Assembly (NCBI RefSeq): GCF_963422355.1
Contig: NC_085095.1
Coordinates: 1,763,268-1,827,267 of the forward strand
Direction of reading: 5' to 3'
DNA from: Corticium candelabrum
Taxonomy: Eukaryota > Porifera > Homoscleromorpha > Homosclerophorida > Plakinidae
DNA: 64,000 nucleotides
The translations under genes were made by a program, and so were the position numbers. Every line of letters starts with the position of its first letter. Position 1 is the first letter of the stretch. Below the pieces are notes generated by a model. It was given only the letters and a program-made list of their open reading frames with translations, had not been told where the DNA came from and made no database searches. Positions 12,378-24,200 of the stretch are shown one piece after another.

Positions 12378-12582
12378 GGACGGGCGCAATCGCTAAACCT
12401 TAAGAGATAGCGGCGCGAACATCATTGTCGGCTTACACGGAGGCAGCCCTTCAAAGGCGCGGGCCGAAGCAGAAGGATTCTCCGTCAAATCCGTCCAAGC
12501 GGCTGCTGAAATGGCAGACATCGTCATTACTAACCTATACGTAAAGCTCGCACTCCCTTTGGATTGCTCAAGTGATACGTAA
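12378..12582 (+). pseudogene. ilvC (ketol-acid reductoisomerase)-like fragment
   Basis: Ketol-acid reductoisomerase catalyses the second step of branched-chain amino acid synthesis and is not expected in animals. Frame 12378-12398 reads GRAQSLNL. After a +1 shift, 12403 onward reads [20 protein letters not shown], continuing with AEAEGF, a helix and ADIVIT. This follows the order of the IlvC Rossmann region (GSQG.AQ..NLRDSG; vGL..GS.S...A...GF; ADiV). The frame then departs from the family and stops at 12582. The glycine-rich loop upstream is degraded. I see a broken fragment. A more diverged stretch near 12011-12085 could be its N-terminal part. The identification rests on pattern recognition only. 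Confidence 0.5.
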
Positions 12583-13446
12583 GCGCGCTGGTGTTCTATA
12601 TCTATAGACATGCCCCTCCAATATCGGGCATTGCTCTTCCAATACTGAATGCTATGTAATGGGAACTCGTTTCAGCAAACGCTAATCGAAGAAAATCCTT
12701 TGGAAGTTTTGTTGCTTTCTAGCTAATATTGGTTAGTGTTGCAGTTGACTCACTTGATACACATTGTCGTGATTATTTGTGTGCATGCCGCTCTGACTAG
12801 TACTTCTGTCACAGATTAATCAATGACCCACATTGAAATCAAAATGGCGGCAGTCTGTAACGAAATTTTTGCTCCACCAATTGGACGGACCTAAAGAGCA
12901 CCGATTTGGGAGAACAGATGCACTCAGCAGGCAAACATTAGTTCGGAAGAGTAGATGCGCACTTGATAAACTTTTTCCGCTAGATGTGCAGCCAACCCCA
13001 AGCGACGTTACCTTGCACTGCGTTTTTGTTGCGACGTTACGCGTAAATATACGTAAATGCTATATATTGAGCTGAGTTTGCATCATAAAGTGCTAGTACG
13101 GAGTTTAGGTTGTAAAGCTACGGCATATATACAGAAAACGAACATACTGTACATACGGGTCATGCACAGCCCGTATGTAGTGCTCGTAAATACTGACCGG
13201 TATATAGTACACTGACCCGTATATAGTACACTGACCCGTATATACGACGCATGCCTTTACCACAGCAAGAGTCTCGTACATCATTCTGACTTCACGTAAT
13301 AATGGGCGACAGACAGCCAGACCAAGGGCGTAACTAGCATTAAAATTTTACAGAGGCAAGTTTATATAAATTAATTAATTAACCTCTAGATTTCTCAGTC
13401 ACGTGTGCGGCAAGTGCTTCACGTGCGTGAACGTGCGCTAGCTAAG

Positions 13447-14111
13447 CAGTGGCGTACGCAGGCATGTTTCCAGGTTGCCCGGAAACCCCCCTACGGGGGA
13501 ATTGGATGTGAAAACTATGGGACTTGACGACTTTGAATTCTACCTTGACGATTTACCATCTGCTGATGGGCTGCCTCAGGAGATGCACAACTGGGTCAAC
13601 AAATGGCGCAGATTCAAAGGAGCGTTTCCTCACACGTCTGCAGATTGCTTGTCATATGCTGACGAAACTATGTACCCAAACATCAGCTGTGTGCTGCGCA
13701 TATTTTGCACACTGCCGGTCACGACAGCAGAGTGTGAAAGATCCGTGTCTGTCTTAAGGCGACTAAAGACATACCTAAGGTCCTCAATGGGCCAAGAAAG
13801 ACTAAGCAGTTTGGCTCTACTACACATCAATCAGTCGATGACAATCGATTTTGATGCAGTTATTAACAGTTTTTCCAGGAAACATCCGCGAAGAATGATT
13901 TTGAAAGACATTTTGTCAACTTGTATAGATACATAAGACATCGTGATATTACAAGGATGAGAGTAAATATCAAATATCAATTAAACCATTAATATCAATA
14001 TTAATCTAGATATTGATATAAAAACAGTTATTAAGATCAATAATATTGATATTAATATAAACAGATCAATATTATTGATATTAATATGAAAACCCCCAGA
14101 GAAATCCTGGG
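13447..14111 (+). mobile_element. Inner hAT element, internally deleted
   Basis: It starts CAGTGGCGTACGCAGG and ends, on the opposite strand, CAGGCGCGTACCCAGG: matching terminal inverted repeats. The flanks are CTAGCTAAG (13438-13446) and CTAGTAAG (14112-14119), a target duplication of about 8 bp as expected for hAT. It encodes only the C-terminal end of a transposase. The right subterminal part (13950-14090) is very AT-rich. Confidence 0.65.
13475..13936 (+). pseudogene. hAT transposase C-terminal (dimerisation) fragment
   Basis: The 153-residue frame carries the hAT family C-terminal dimerisation signature: LRIFCTLPVTTAECERSVSV followed by RRLKTYLRSSMGQERLSSLA. The N-terminal BED finger and catalytic domain, which should extend several hundred residues upstream, are absent, so this is a remnant. 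The apparent first Met overlaps the element terminus and is unlikely to be a native start. Confidence 0.75.
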
Positions 14112-14264
14112 TACGCGCCTGCTAGTAAGTGCGAGAACAGTGGTGAAAGAGGACTTCTTCTGTTATCAACTAAGTGATACATCCAGCAAAATTTTTGCAA
14201 CGCCACGCCCATTTTATTTACCGAGGCAACTGCCTCGGCTGCCTCATGCCTAGTTACGCCACTG

Positions 14265-15591
14265 CAGACAGACAACACAGCGAAGTAAACTAAGTACGGT
14301 ACGGGTTAATTAATTAGATAATTAAGTGGACGACCAGTGAACGAGGTCACGCACGCAAGCCAAATTCTAAAATGATGTTTGAGGGAAACACAAACTGTGT
14401 TCGAAACTTACACTTTGCGTTGCTCTCTCTGTCTCTCTCTCTCTCTCTCTCTTCACTCGTTCGACCGTCCGCTCTGAAGACGGTCACACACCTAAACACA
14501 TTATACTTGCATACATCAATACATTGGGTCACATTAACTAACTAATTGCCTGCGTAAACAAGCTGTATTGTATGCATGTGACCTGCGGATCGACAGAAAC
14601 ATCCGATCATTGTCCAGCGGTTGCGCGTTTTGGTCAACTCGCTTCTCGATCTGCCTTTGCGACCGGCCAGCTGTACAGTACAGGCGTGGATCCAGCCAGT
14701 TGCGACGGTATGGCGAGCATTTGTGTTGAGGCATTCGCATTTTCTCGCATTCTACGAGACAGGATAGATAGCATGCATGCATGCTAGCTGGTACTGTGTA
14801 CCGCGCGGTGCAGTTACGCTCGAATTCCTGCATTTGTGCGTGCGTGGAGGCTAATTCTTTGCGCAGAATTGGTTGTGAGGCATGCAGTATATAGAGACGA
14901 CACGTTTAGCCTGCAACCATCAAGTGTAACGTAATCACGCAGATCAATGCACGTCGGACTGTGTGGGCTTGTCTACTAGAAAGTTGGTGGCCCTAGTCAA
15001 TCACGTCGTTGGCGTGTAATTACGAGGGTATAACGAGATGTCTCTATTAGGATGTCGGTCGTCCCAAAAGCCCTAGAGTGTCTGCGTAGCAATGTAGCAA
15101 TGCGAAAGCGTATGGCTGCGATGCAAATCTAATCATTGTTTTAGTGTGGTCCTAAGTTCTCGACATCTACTTATACGTAATTACTAATGGGGCATCGAGA
15201 AAGTAGAGTATATATAGCTATATAGCGCGCGCTAACCTGACTGTGCTTTTGTCTTTTTCATTAGGGTTACGTGTAGTAAACTCTTGTTAGGAAAATGGGT
15301 AAAGTAAATGGCTAGTAGGAACAGTAACGATTTAGGGGGAAACGTGGCAGAAACTGAGGTGTGTTGTGGTGCGCATGCACGTGATTATTGTCATAGTGCA
15401 CGATTAACTTAGATGTTTCTAGAAACGTTTACTGTTGTCAACCTTATTTGCTACTTAAACACATTCCTTGCATGCATGGCTTGTTTGCCTTTGGTGTGGT
15501 GAAGATGGAGTGAGTGGTGAATTATTGTACTACAGACCGATTTGTCAGTTAATTAATTAATTAAGGATTGCGTCTAAAGATTGCCCTTTTG
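14265..15591. other. Intergenic, no gene seen
   Basis: It contains a short CT run near 14430-14451 and otherwise no coding frame or repeat I can support. Confidence 0.5.
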
Positions 15592-15703
15592 AACAAATTA
15601 ATATTAATTTTTAATAAATTAATATTAATTTTTAATAAATTAATATTAATTTTAAACAAATTAATATTAATTTTGAACCCAAAAATTCCTGACTACACCG
15701 CTG
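15592..15703 (-). mobile_element. Solo hAT-type terminus with AT-rich subterminal repeats
   Basis: Four copies of a roughly 21-bp unit built on AAATTAATATTAATTTT (15592-15676) precede a terminus which, read on the minus strand from 15703, is CAGCGGTGTAGTCAGGAATT. This is the same kind of end as the hAT elements at 13323-14264. I could not find the matching other end nearby. Confidence 0.45.
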
Positions 15704-15914
15704 CCAGTCGTAGCGCACGCAATCAATAATTGATATGCCATGGCGCCATAGGGATGTACACAGAGCATGTACAGTGTATACTCTGGGACTTACCTGCCCG
15801 GTTGGTGGTCGCCCAATTGAGGGTAAAAACGTCACTTCTCTACTAAGAGGGTGATGACGACATAATAGGAACCAGAATGATCTGGTTGAGCACAACACAT
15901 AATAGATTGTATTA

Positions 15915-16181
<267 letters not shown>

Positions 16182-16356
16182 CACATGTACACACAACTAC
16201 TGCTATTATCCGTTGTGTATACAAATAGTTTTCTTATTAAATCAAATTATTTTGCTGTTCGTTCGCGTTGCAAGTGTTTAGAGCGAGCTAGAGGGCAGAC
16301 CTCGTTTTTTGGCATTTGAACACGACTTGACGCCTACGTCACTCATCACAACGAGA

Positions 16357-17681
16357 ATGGGCAATTGTTTATCTCGCGACGACAGCAAAACGAACAGCTA
16401 CTCACCAGTGGCATTAGCTGTGGGAGAGTCAAAGAGTTTCAATGGTGTCCAAATTGTACCCGAACCAGTGTTAGAGATTTTACATTATTTACACAAAATA
16501 TCAATCAATCACATCTCAACAGTCTTCTCTCTCATGTTTAGCTACAATTGGCATCAGACTGAAGCTACGACAATTATATCTCTAGACTCCAATTACAAGG
16601 TGATTTGAATTTTTGTCAAATTTTTATCGGACAATCTCAGTAAATTTTTGCAGGAACTGCGTCCAGAAGACGTTGTGATCAATGTCAGTAATGGGGTGCA
16701 TCTAACCATTGTCGTCTATCTCGGATCCATGTTGTACCAATTATCTGGTGGTAAGACACATCATTTTGCACTGCAATTTTTTACATTAAATATTTAATAT
16801 CAATACATCTCTTGCTGTTAGAGATTTATGCAACTGTCAGTGAGATGTCAGGTGAGACAGAGTAAATAATTAATGTATTTGCTTGTTCCTGGACTCTTCC
16901 TTGGATCAAGTAGTAAACCTAACGTTTTCTTGACTCATGCTTGTGTTACAGTTGATTTTATTGACGGACGTTGTGATGTGTGCTTGACAAAGTTTGAAGT
17001 TTCTCATTGGTCTGCCTTGCACGGTGGTGCTCCACTGGCAGTGAAATTTGCGCCCAAGAAGAAGTTTGGTATTGAATGTCGTTTAGAGCTTGTGGAATTA
17101 AAGCATGTCGGGATTGTGGCGTAGAGATGATGTACTGCTCGTGTGCTGTGAAAGAAGTGAGGCAGGTGACTCACGACACCAAGATGTTTTTGGTGGAGTT
17201 TCCTTCTCTGGCGTACGTGTGTGTTCCCTTGGGACATCACGTTTTCATCAGACACGTGGCGGAAGGTATATAGGGATTGTAGACAGTTGAGGATGCAGGG
17301 CGTGTGGTTAGAGGTGGAGAAGTTTGCGCTAACAGACAGACAGACGCAGTGGCAGGCAGACAGACAGACAAAGAAAGGGACAAAGAGACAGACAGACAAA
17401 CATGTTCTTGACAGACAAACAGACAGACTGACAGACAGACTGACAGACACACCGACACAGAGGCAGACAGACAGACTAAAGAGACAGACAAACAAACAAA
17501 GGGTTCTTAGGGACATACATGCAGACAGACATATTCTTGATCAAGCAAAGGGACAGACAGACAAAGAGACAGACAGAGAAACATGTTCTTGACAGATAGA
17601 CAGACAGACAAAGAGACAGACAGACAGACAAAGAGACAGACAGACAAACAAAGGGACATACATATAGACAGACATATTCTT

Positions 17682-17712
<31 letters not shown>

Positions 17713-19082
17713 TAAGAGATAGACAGACAACCATGACAGACTGACAGGCTGACAGACAGACAAACAGACACAGAGGTACCAGTAGACAGACAAAGAGGAA
17801 GAAAGACAAACATATTCTTGACATGCAGACAGACTGACAGGCTGACAGATAGACAGCTATAGACACAGAGGTAGATAGACAAAGAGACAGACAGACAAAC
17901 GAAGGGACATACATACAGACAGACATATTCTTGACAGACAGACAGGCAGACAGCCAGACAGGCAGGCAGACAGACAGACAGACAGAAGACCACCTAAACA
18001 AACAAACACACACACACACACAGACACAGAGAGAGAGAGACACACGCACGCACGCAAGCACACGCACACGGACTGAAAGACGTCTAGATGTAAGTTGGTT
18101 TAGTTAACAGGCAATACTCTGAAAGAGTTTACCATGCAATTACAACTTATACTAACAGTTTGACTCCACAGAAAAGTCACTACTCGTTGTCTCTGATGTT
18201 TTGGCGATTAATAAGGCTCTTGCTAGTCGATCCAATCAGGTCCGACACGATTTCCCATGTCTGCATGCTCCGTTTTATTTGGCAAAGAGAGGCTCAGGTT
18301 TAGTGCGGCTTCTAAACGTAAATAATTACAAATATTTATTTCTATTTTTAATTAAATATTTCTACAATTATTGAAGTATGGTCTTAGAGAAAACATCGAC
18401 TAATACCCGGAACTGTTGAAGACATTTTTACTAAAATAAAATTCTTTATCATCTATTTTATTGAATTAATTAATTAATTAATATAAGAACAAACAGATAG
18501 CATTGTTACCTGTACAGAATACGAAATAGTTCGACCATACAGTCCTGTCGTCAACCTTGAAGGAGACCGAGGATTCGAGCAGGGACGCTCCATTCTACTG
18601 CTGATCAAGATCTATCCATCCGGGTCTCTCACTCGACTTCTCGCTCACCTAGCACCGGGCAAGATTTTTACCACTCATTCCAACTTTTTCACTCCATCAC
18701 TAAACGCGTTTGTTTTACAGGAGATTCGATCGAAGTGAGTCGTCATGAAGGAACTTTTACAGAAGAATGCTTTCACCACACGGACACTCTGTTTCTCATC
18801 GCGGCAGGCACTGGTACACATTGCCTCTGATCCGTATACATGCATGCACACAAAAATACAAAAATATTAACTTTCTGGGGGTTTAGGCCTCACTCCGATG
18901 ACGAAATTAATTCGCAGATTTTTGGAGATGGGTGAATCGAAGTAAGCTTGTGTGTTCTCTGCGTTAATTAATTATTTCGGGTTCAAGTGCAGTATATATA
19001 GCAGATTGGTTTAAGTCTTTTTGTTTGTCTGTCTGTGTCTGTGTGTATATCTGTATGTCTGTTTGTCTGTTTGTTTGTCTGC

Positions 19083-19114
<32 letters not shown>

Positions 19115-20304
19115 TTGTTTGTCTGTTTGTTCGTTTGCCTGTCTGTCTCTTTGTCTGTCTGTTCGTTTGTCTGTCTGTTTGTTTGTCTGCCTGTCTGTTT
19201 GTTTGTCTGTTTTTCTGTTTGTCTGTTTGTCTTTTTGTTTGTTGGTTTGTCTATTTGTTTGTCTGTATGTGTGTCTGTCCTGTGTTCGTTTCTGCTCTAG
19301 GCAGGTGAAGCTCTTGTGCGCGAACAAGACAGAGGAAGATCAAATAATGGAAAGAGAACTGACTGCTTTGCAAGAGAGCTCTCACGCAAGGCAAGAAAAC
19401 TTTCTTGTTAACTGTCTCGAATTAGGGTCTAGAAACACGACGGACGAAAGACAGGCAGCTAAATACACACTGATATCACTATGAAAATCAGAGAGGTGCA
19501 GTGCAGTATATGATATCCGCTTCTAGCGTCTACCAGGCGCGTACCGTGACGCAATATTTCTAGGGGTGCATACAATCTAGTCCGTCAGAAAACTAATATC
19601 AATTTAGTTGATGCTCTGCATCAAATCAAGGCTGTACATTACATTTGATTGAGAAATGAACTGAATCTGTCGAAGATAGTGTCGCAGTCGCACTACCGTA
19701 TTAGTATACCATGCTGTCCCAATGACTCTGACTGCTATCTTGTCACATGACTTGCCACACTCCAATCTTTAGTGACAGACACACACAAATTTCTAGCTTG
19801 TATACAGTTCGGCTATAGTTTGCTTACAATAATGTCGATCGAAGCAAATACCCGGTAGTCATGCCAACTGCAGAAAGAGAACGAACCGTAACGCATGCAT
19901 GTTACTGTCCAATTAGCTAAAATGTATTACTAACTTTGTAAGTAAATTTTGTCTTAAGTTTAGCAATGGTTACTCTAAGAATCAACTGATGGTAACAAGG
20001 AAGGTCTAATCGTAGGTTTGAGGTTCGCCATACTTTGTCGCAGTCTTCTGCTACTTGGTCAGGCCTGAAGGGGCGAGTAAACAGAGAGATGCTACAAGAA
20101 GTCTTCAACGCGTCCGAAGGAAAGGAAATATTTGTTTGCTATTGCGGAAATCTGCCTTTCAATATTATGATGCGAAGGCAAGTAAAGCAGTTGGGCACGA
20201 TATGTCTGCACCAGTGATTTATAAATTTCTGTTTTTGATTTGCGTTTCTCAGGATTTTACGAGGGTTTAAATTTCCAGAAGATCACTGTCACCTCTTTGG
20301 TTGA
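16357..20304 (+). CDS. CYB5R4: CYB5R4-like reductase (CS domain plus FAD/NADH domain)
   Basis: Twelve exons with consistent phases give 451 aa: 16357-16599, 16654-16750, 16822-16851, 16952-17068, 17125-17265, 18172-18297, 18518-18658, 18721-18813, 18887-18941, 19301-19406, 20023-20177, 20253-20304. Order: a CS (p23-like) domain (YNWHQTEATTIISL; LTIVVYLGSMLYQLS), then a cytochrome b5 reductase module with QVTHDTKMFLVEFPS, the FAD-binding IVRPYSPV, LLIKIYPSGSLT, AAGTGLTPM, LLCANKTEEDQI and a terminal CYCGNLPF followed by FKFPEDHCHLFG. The start MGNCLS fits an N-myristoylation site. The cytochrome b5 domain that opens CYB5R4 in vertebrates is not seen here or upstream. Exon 6 adds about 42 residues before the FAD motif. 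Two introns (after 18658 and 20177) use GC donors. Whether exon 1 hides an intron before YNWHQ, and the acceptor at 20023, are the weak points. Confidence 0.8.
17329..18000 (+). repeat. (GACA)n imperfect tetranucleotide array in the CYB5R4-like gene
   Basis: About 670 bp of imperfect GACA repeats fill most of the intron 17266-18171, with an interspersed longer period containing ACATATTCTTGACA that recurs at about 17520, 17660, 17810 and 17920. It ends in a short CA/GA run (18001-18070). Confidence 0.9.
19020..19285 (+). repeat. (TGTC)n/(TGTT)n imperfect tract
   Basis: An imperfect TGTC/TGTT run within the intron 18942-19300 of the CYB5R4-like gene. It is the complement of the GACA repeat in the earlier intron. 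Confidence 0.9.
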
Positions 20305-21260
20305 TCGGGTTCTGATTGGTCGTTTATCTGATTTGCTTTTAGAAATCTAGAGAAATAGAGAGAATTAGACGGTCACATACGGGTTACAATGCTGTTTGGA
20401 TGACTACGTATATACCCGTATATCCGGGTGACAATGTTGTTTCTTGTGGATTTGTCGATTTATATCGAGGCTTTGAATGTAAAGATGAAACTTTATTTGC
20501 GAAAATTTGCACAAAAAATTATTCAAATAAATATGTTTACGACGTACATGTAGTGCTGTAATGAAATCGCATGCGTTTGCCATATTGTGCGATTATGCAT
20601 GTCGTGCCTATTAATGATCGACGTCTAGCTGAGTAAAGACATCAGTGATTACAAAGACAAGATCATTGTCTATTTGGAGCTACAATCTCACAATCTTACG
20701 TAAACTAAACGACTTGAGAAGGTATCGTGCTCAATGAAGCGGATGTATTACTAGTAGATACCGTCACACATGCTGCATGCATCCAGACTCGCGCTTTCGA
20801 ACCAATCATGCAGATGAAACATGTACGCAAAGGCAAAGAGCTTCGCATGCAGTCACGTCAACCTATCAGAGTGACTGCATCTCGTCAAGAACGATCCATG
20901 CATTACAACACAATACAGTCGAGCACATTTGACAATGAATTCTATACATAGTACGCAGCTTTTTTCATAGCGTTTTGACATGTTTTCGTAGGCGATCGGT
21001 GCATGTCGATGCAAGCGTTCGTCTCGTTGTAGTAACGTTTGCAATTAATTAATGATATTGGCGAGGTCATGCAGACCAAACATATCGTTGTCGATTTCAG
21101 TGCAATGTCTGGCTTCCCTGTCAATCATAACAAGCGACTGTCGATCGATTTCAGTGCAATGTCCGGCTTCTCTGTCAATAATAACAAACGATCGACATTC
21201 ACAGTGTGACATCATTCATTCCTTAGGCTGAACGCATTTTGTGAAGCCATCTTGATCTCG
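20305..21260 (+). promoter_or_regulatory. Upstream region of receptor copy 1
   Basis: About 950 bp conserved in units 2 and 3 (27237-28195, 34395-35381). It contains the inverted repeat ATGCAGTCAC (20847-20856) / GTGACTGCAT (20871-20880), whose right half and often left half persist in all six units. It also has a directly repeated segment beginning TCGATTTCAGTGCAATGT (about 21091 and 21145). No TATA box is obvious. Conservation between copies may simply reflect recent duplication. Confidence 0.4.
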
Positions 21261-24200
21261 ATGAATCATCAGATCAGACAAAGATCCGTCTTTGCTGTCT
21301 CTCTTTGTGTGACTTTCCTACTGCATGTTGCTGTTTCTACCAACTCGACTTGTCTGACGGTCGATTCGAAGTCTCTGCCACGGCTATGTTCGTTCCGGTC
21401 TGTTTGTCGAGAGAAACGGTGCGCTGAGCGCAGGAGCGTGTCGGGCGACGGGCAGCATTTGGAGTATCGCTGCGCCTGCGACTCGCTGTGCGAGCTCTAC
21501 GGCGACTGCTGCGACGGAGCGGAACGCTGTCCGGTCAGTCTGCCATCTGATGTTGAGGTAAGACTGTGTGCATGGCGTCGTCTCTCTAATGTAAGTATTT
21601 AATTAAACGTTGCACACGATTTCGTATTCTGTCTAGCATGCATGCAGTTGCGAGGTGACACTACATGATACAACATCAATGTATGCAATGCGATCTAGAG
21701 TAGTGTACGTAACAGTAATTAAATACATACATTTTTACGTCATGAAGTCTTGGTCAGTACGAAATGCGCGCTAAATTTGTATTTGCCACTCATTGAGTCA
21801 ACATCCGGTTATTAAAGATGAACCATGTTAGATTTGGGGTAAATCACACACAAATTAATGGTGATACTAAGATCTATTGAATAATAACAATGAGTAACTA
21901 AATCAGTGCGGTACGGTACCAGCTATTTTATCAACAACGACAATAGTCCCGTATGCGATATGCGCAGACACTATACATCCCCACTAAAACTACATGTCCC
22001 AACCTAGTTTGTTTGAAAACTTCCGCGTTGTCGTTAATAATTGACGTAGAAGTGGAATGTGCGTCGTAGCGGTTTCTGTCGAGATAGGAGTAGGCATGCA
22101 CAGTAAATGTCGTCCCAGTTATTGTTAGCTTCTAGATACGTCAGCTCAGTAGCATGGCATTTCACGGTTTATTTTTGAAAATTAGCAAAACGTGGAAAAG
22201 GCATTCGTTGCCCGTCAATTCTACATCACTATGCATAAAGTTGGGGTCGTCACGTGGGCTAATTGCGTAACTCATGCAGTATAGTAAGACAAGTTACAAC
22301 TGAGATAAGCGATACCGTGATACAGACTTAAATAATTTTAGTCATATGCATATTCTTATCTTATTTATCTATACTTGTGTTATATGCAATTCAGGACAAG
22401 GTTTTTAATCTTACTTGTGTGAACCCATCAAGTTCTCTAGAGATGCCTACAACTGATCCAGATCCAACATTTCATATGTTTGCACATTCTCCCTACGGTT
22501 TCTACATGAGATCAACATGTGCTAGAAAATGGAAGTCTGACGACGCCAGCGAAGCGATCAGACAAAATTGCGAGTACGTCAATACGTCGTCACTCTACGT
22601 TTCCAATCCTGCGTCGGTGACACCAGTCAGTACACGAGATATAACCTACAGGAACGTCTACTGTGCCGTCTGCAATCATGAAAACGCCAGCGACTACGTT
22701 CACTGGCAAGTACAGCTCTACTGTGACGTCGGCGATCAAGACATAAAGATATTCAAAGACAACATTACGATGCACAAAGTAGAACAATACTGCAGTATCG
22801 ATAAATTCTCTCCACCAAAAATTAAACCCAGACTTCTAGATCCTCTTTGACCTTGCATAGCTACAACCCTTGTCGACCAATGTTTACCCTACAACCGTTC
22901 GTCACTAGATGAATACAACTGGCGGAAAAGTCGCTGCGAGTCCTACACTGATTACATCTTTCAACCTCCAATTGGACCCTACTTCAAGAACATCGACTGC
23001 GCACTGTGCAATAACTTTCACGTCGAAGAACTAAGTTGTGAAAAGCAACAGAATCGTCATCATATGATTACGGGGGGTAGTAATAACTCATTTTCAGCAT
23101 TGCTGGGTTTCAGTGAGAACGGGAAAATGACGTTTGAAGCGTTTCACTCGACGACCGTTTTGGATCGATGTCAAGTCGGACAGGTCTTTGACACGACAAG
23201 AATGCAGTGTGTAGATCTCGTCTGTCCGCCAGGTCTCCATCTAGACCGACACGTCTGTCAAACATCTCTACCGATTGTGGTAGCGGTCCAGTTTACTTTA
23301 CTTTCCAATGCAACGAGAGAAGAACTCAAGAACATTAATACAATCGCTGGTCCTTCTTTTCAAGACAAACTTCACACAGAACTGGAAAACCTGTTAGTCA
23401 ATGCTTCTGTAAAAGAAGTGAGCATCTCTGCCATTAACTCCAGTTTAGTAGTAGACTCGTTACTTGAAGTGCCCAACAACGACAACACAACTGCACAAGT
23501 TATTAAAACAAACATCAAAAATATTCATTTTTATTATGCTGGAATTTGGTTCAAATCCGCTCCTCGCTCTGTCGGCGTCGCCATACAAAATCCTGCTAAT
23601 CATTTAGAGTGTGACGATTACATCACCATCAACGAATCCGAGTACCAAATCTTTACCAACAAATCCCTCCTTCACACTACCAGCAATACTCTCCTCCAAC
23701 CCTCAGACTACGTCCTCTCAAACGGCACCATCATTCGATGCAACCGATACAATCGAACTTACACGAACAACGTGACGATCTCTTTCGACGAGTGGGACCA
23801 TACCAAGACCATCCCCTTTGTCTTGACCGTCGCCTCCGCCGTCCTCATCTTCGCCGGCGTCTCCCTCTTCGTCACCTACATGCTCTTCGAAAAACTTCGA
23901 ACTCTGCCCGGAAAATGTACGATGAACTATGGACTCGCTATTGCCATTTCGCAGATTTTCTTCAGTCTTGCGCCAGTAATGACGGCAAACCAGGACGTGT
24001 GCACTGCGATAGGAGTATGTTTTCACTACTCTTTGCTTTGTCAGTTTACGTGGTCGAGCGTCCTGGCAACCAACTTAATCAAAACGTTTGTCTTTAATCG
24101 GTTATTACACAATGCGCAGTCAAAGCAATCGCAGTCTCGCACCTACACTCTCTACTGTCTCTACGGATGGGGAGCTCCGATCGTCATATCGACGACTGCT

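Larger units (their letters stand above)
13323..14264. mobile_element. Outer hAT-like element containing a nested one
   Basis: The left end reads GGGCGTAACTAGCAT (13326-13340) and the right end, on the other strand, CAGTGGCGTAACTAGGCAT (14264 backwards). They are imperfect terminal inverted repeats of the hAT style. Its interior is interrupted by the inner element. I could not define a convincing target duplication for it. Confidence 0.45.

Noticed and set aside
12833..13075. 80-codon frame with an AAAATGGCGGC start nearby
   Set aside because: The ATGGCGGC frame stops after 16 codons and the longer frame has no recognisable motif.
17237..18069. Several Cys/Leu/Ser-rich frames on the minus strand
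   Set aside because: They arise from imperfect GACA tetranucleotide repeats inside a CYB5R4-like intron.
22848..22850. TGA as selenocysteine or as a reassigned sense codon in receptor copy 1
   Set aside because: Open paralogues have CGA (Arg) there, no selenoprotein context is apparent, and TGA ends other genes here (DPY19-like, CYB5R4-like).
23718..24097. Long antisense and shifted frames across the 7TM exon
   Set aside because: They are shadows of the receptor frame, repeated in every copy at the same place.
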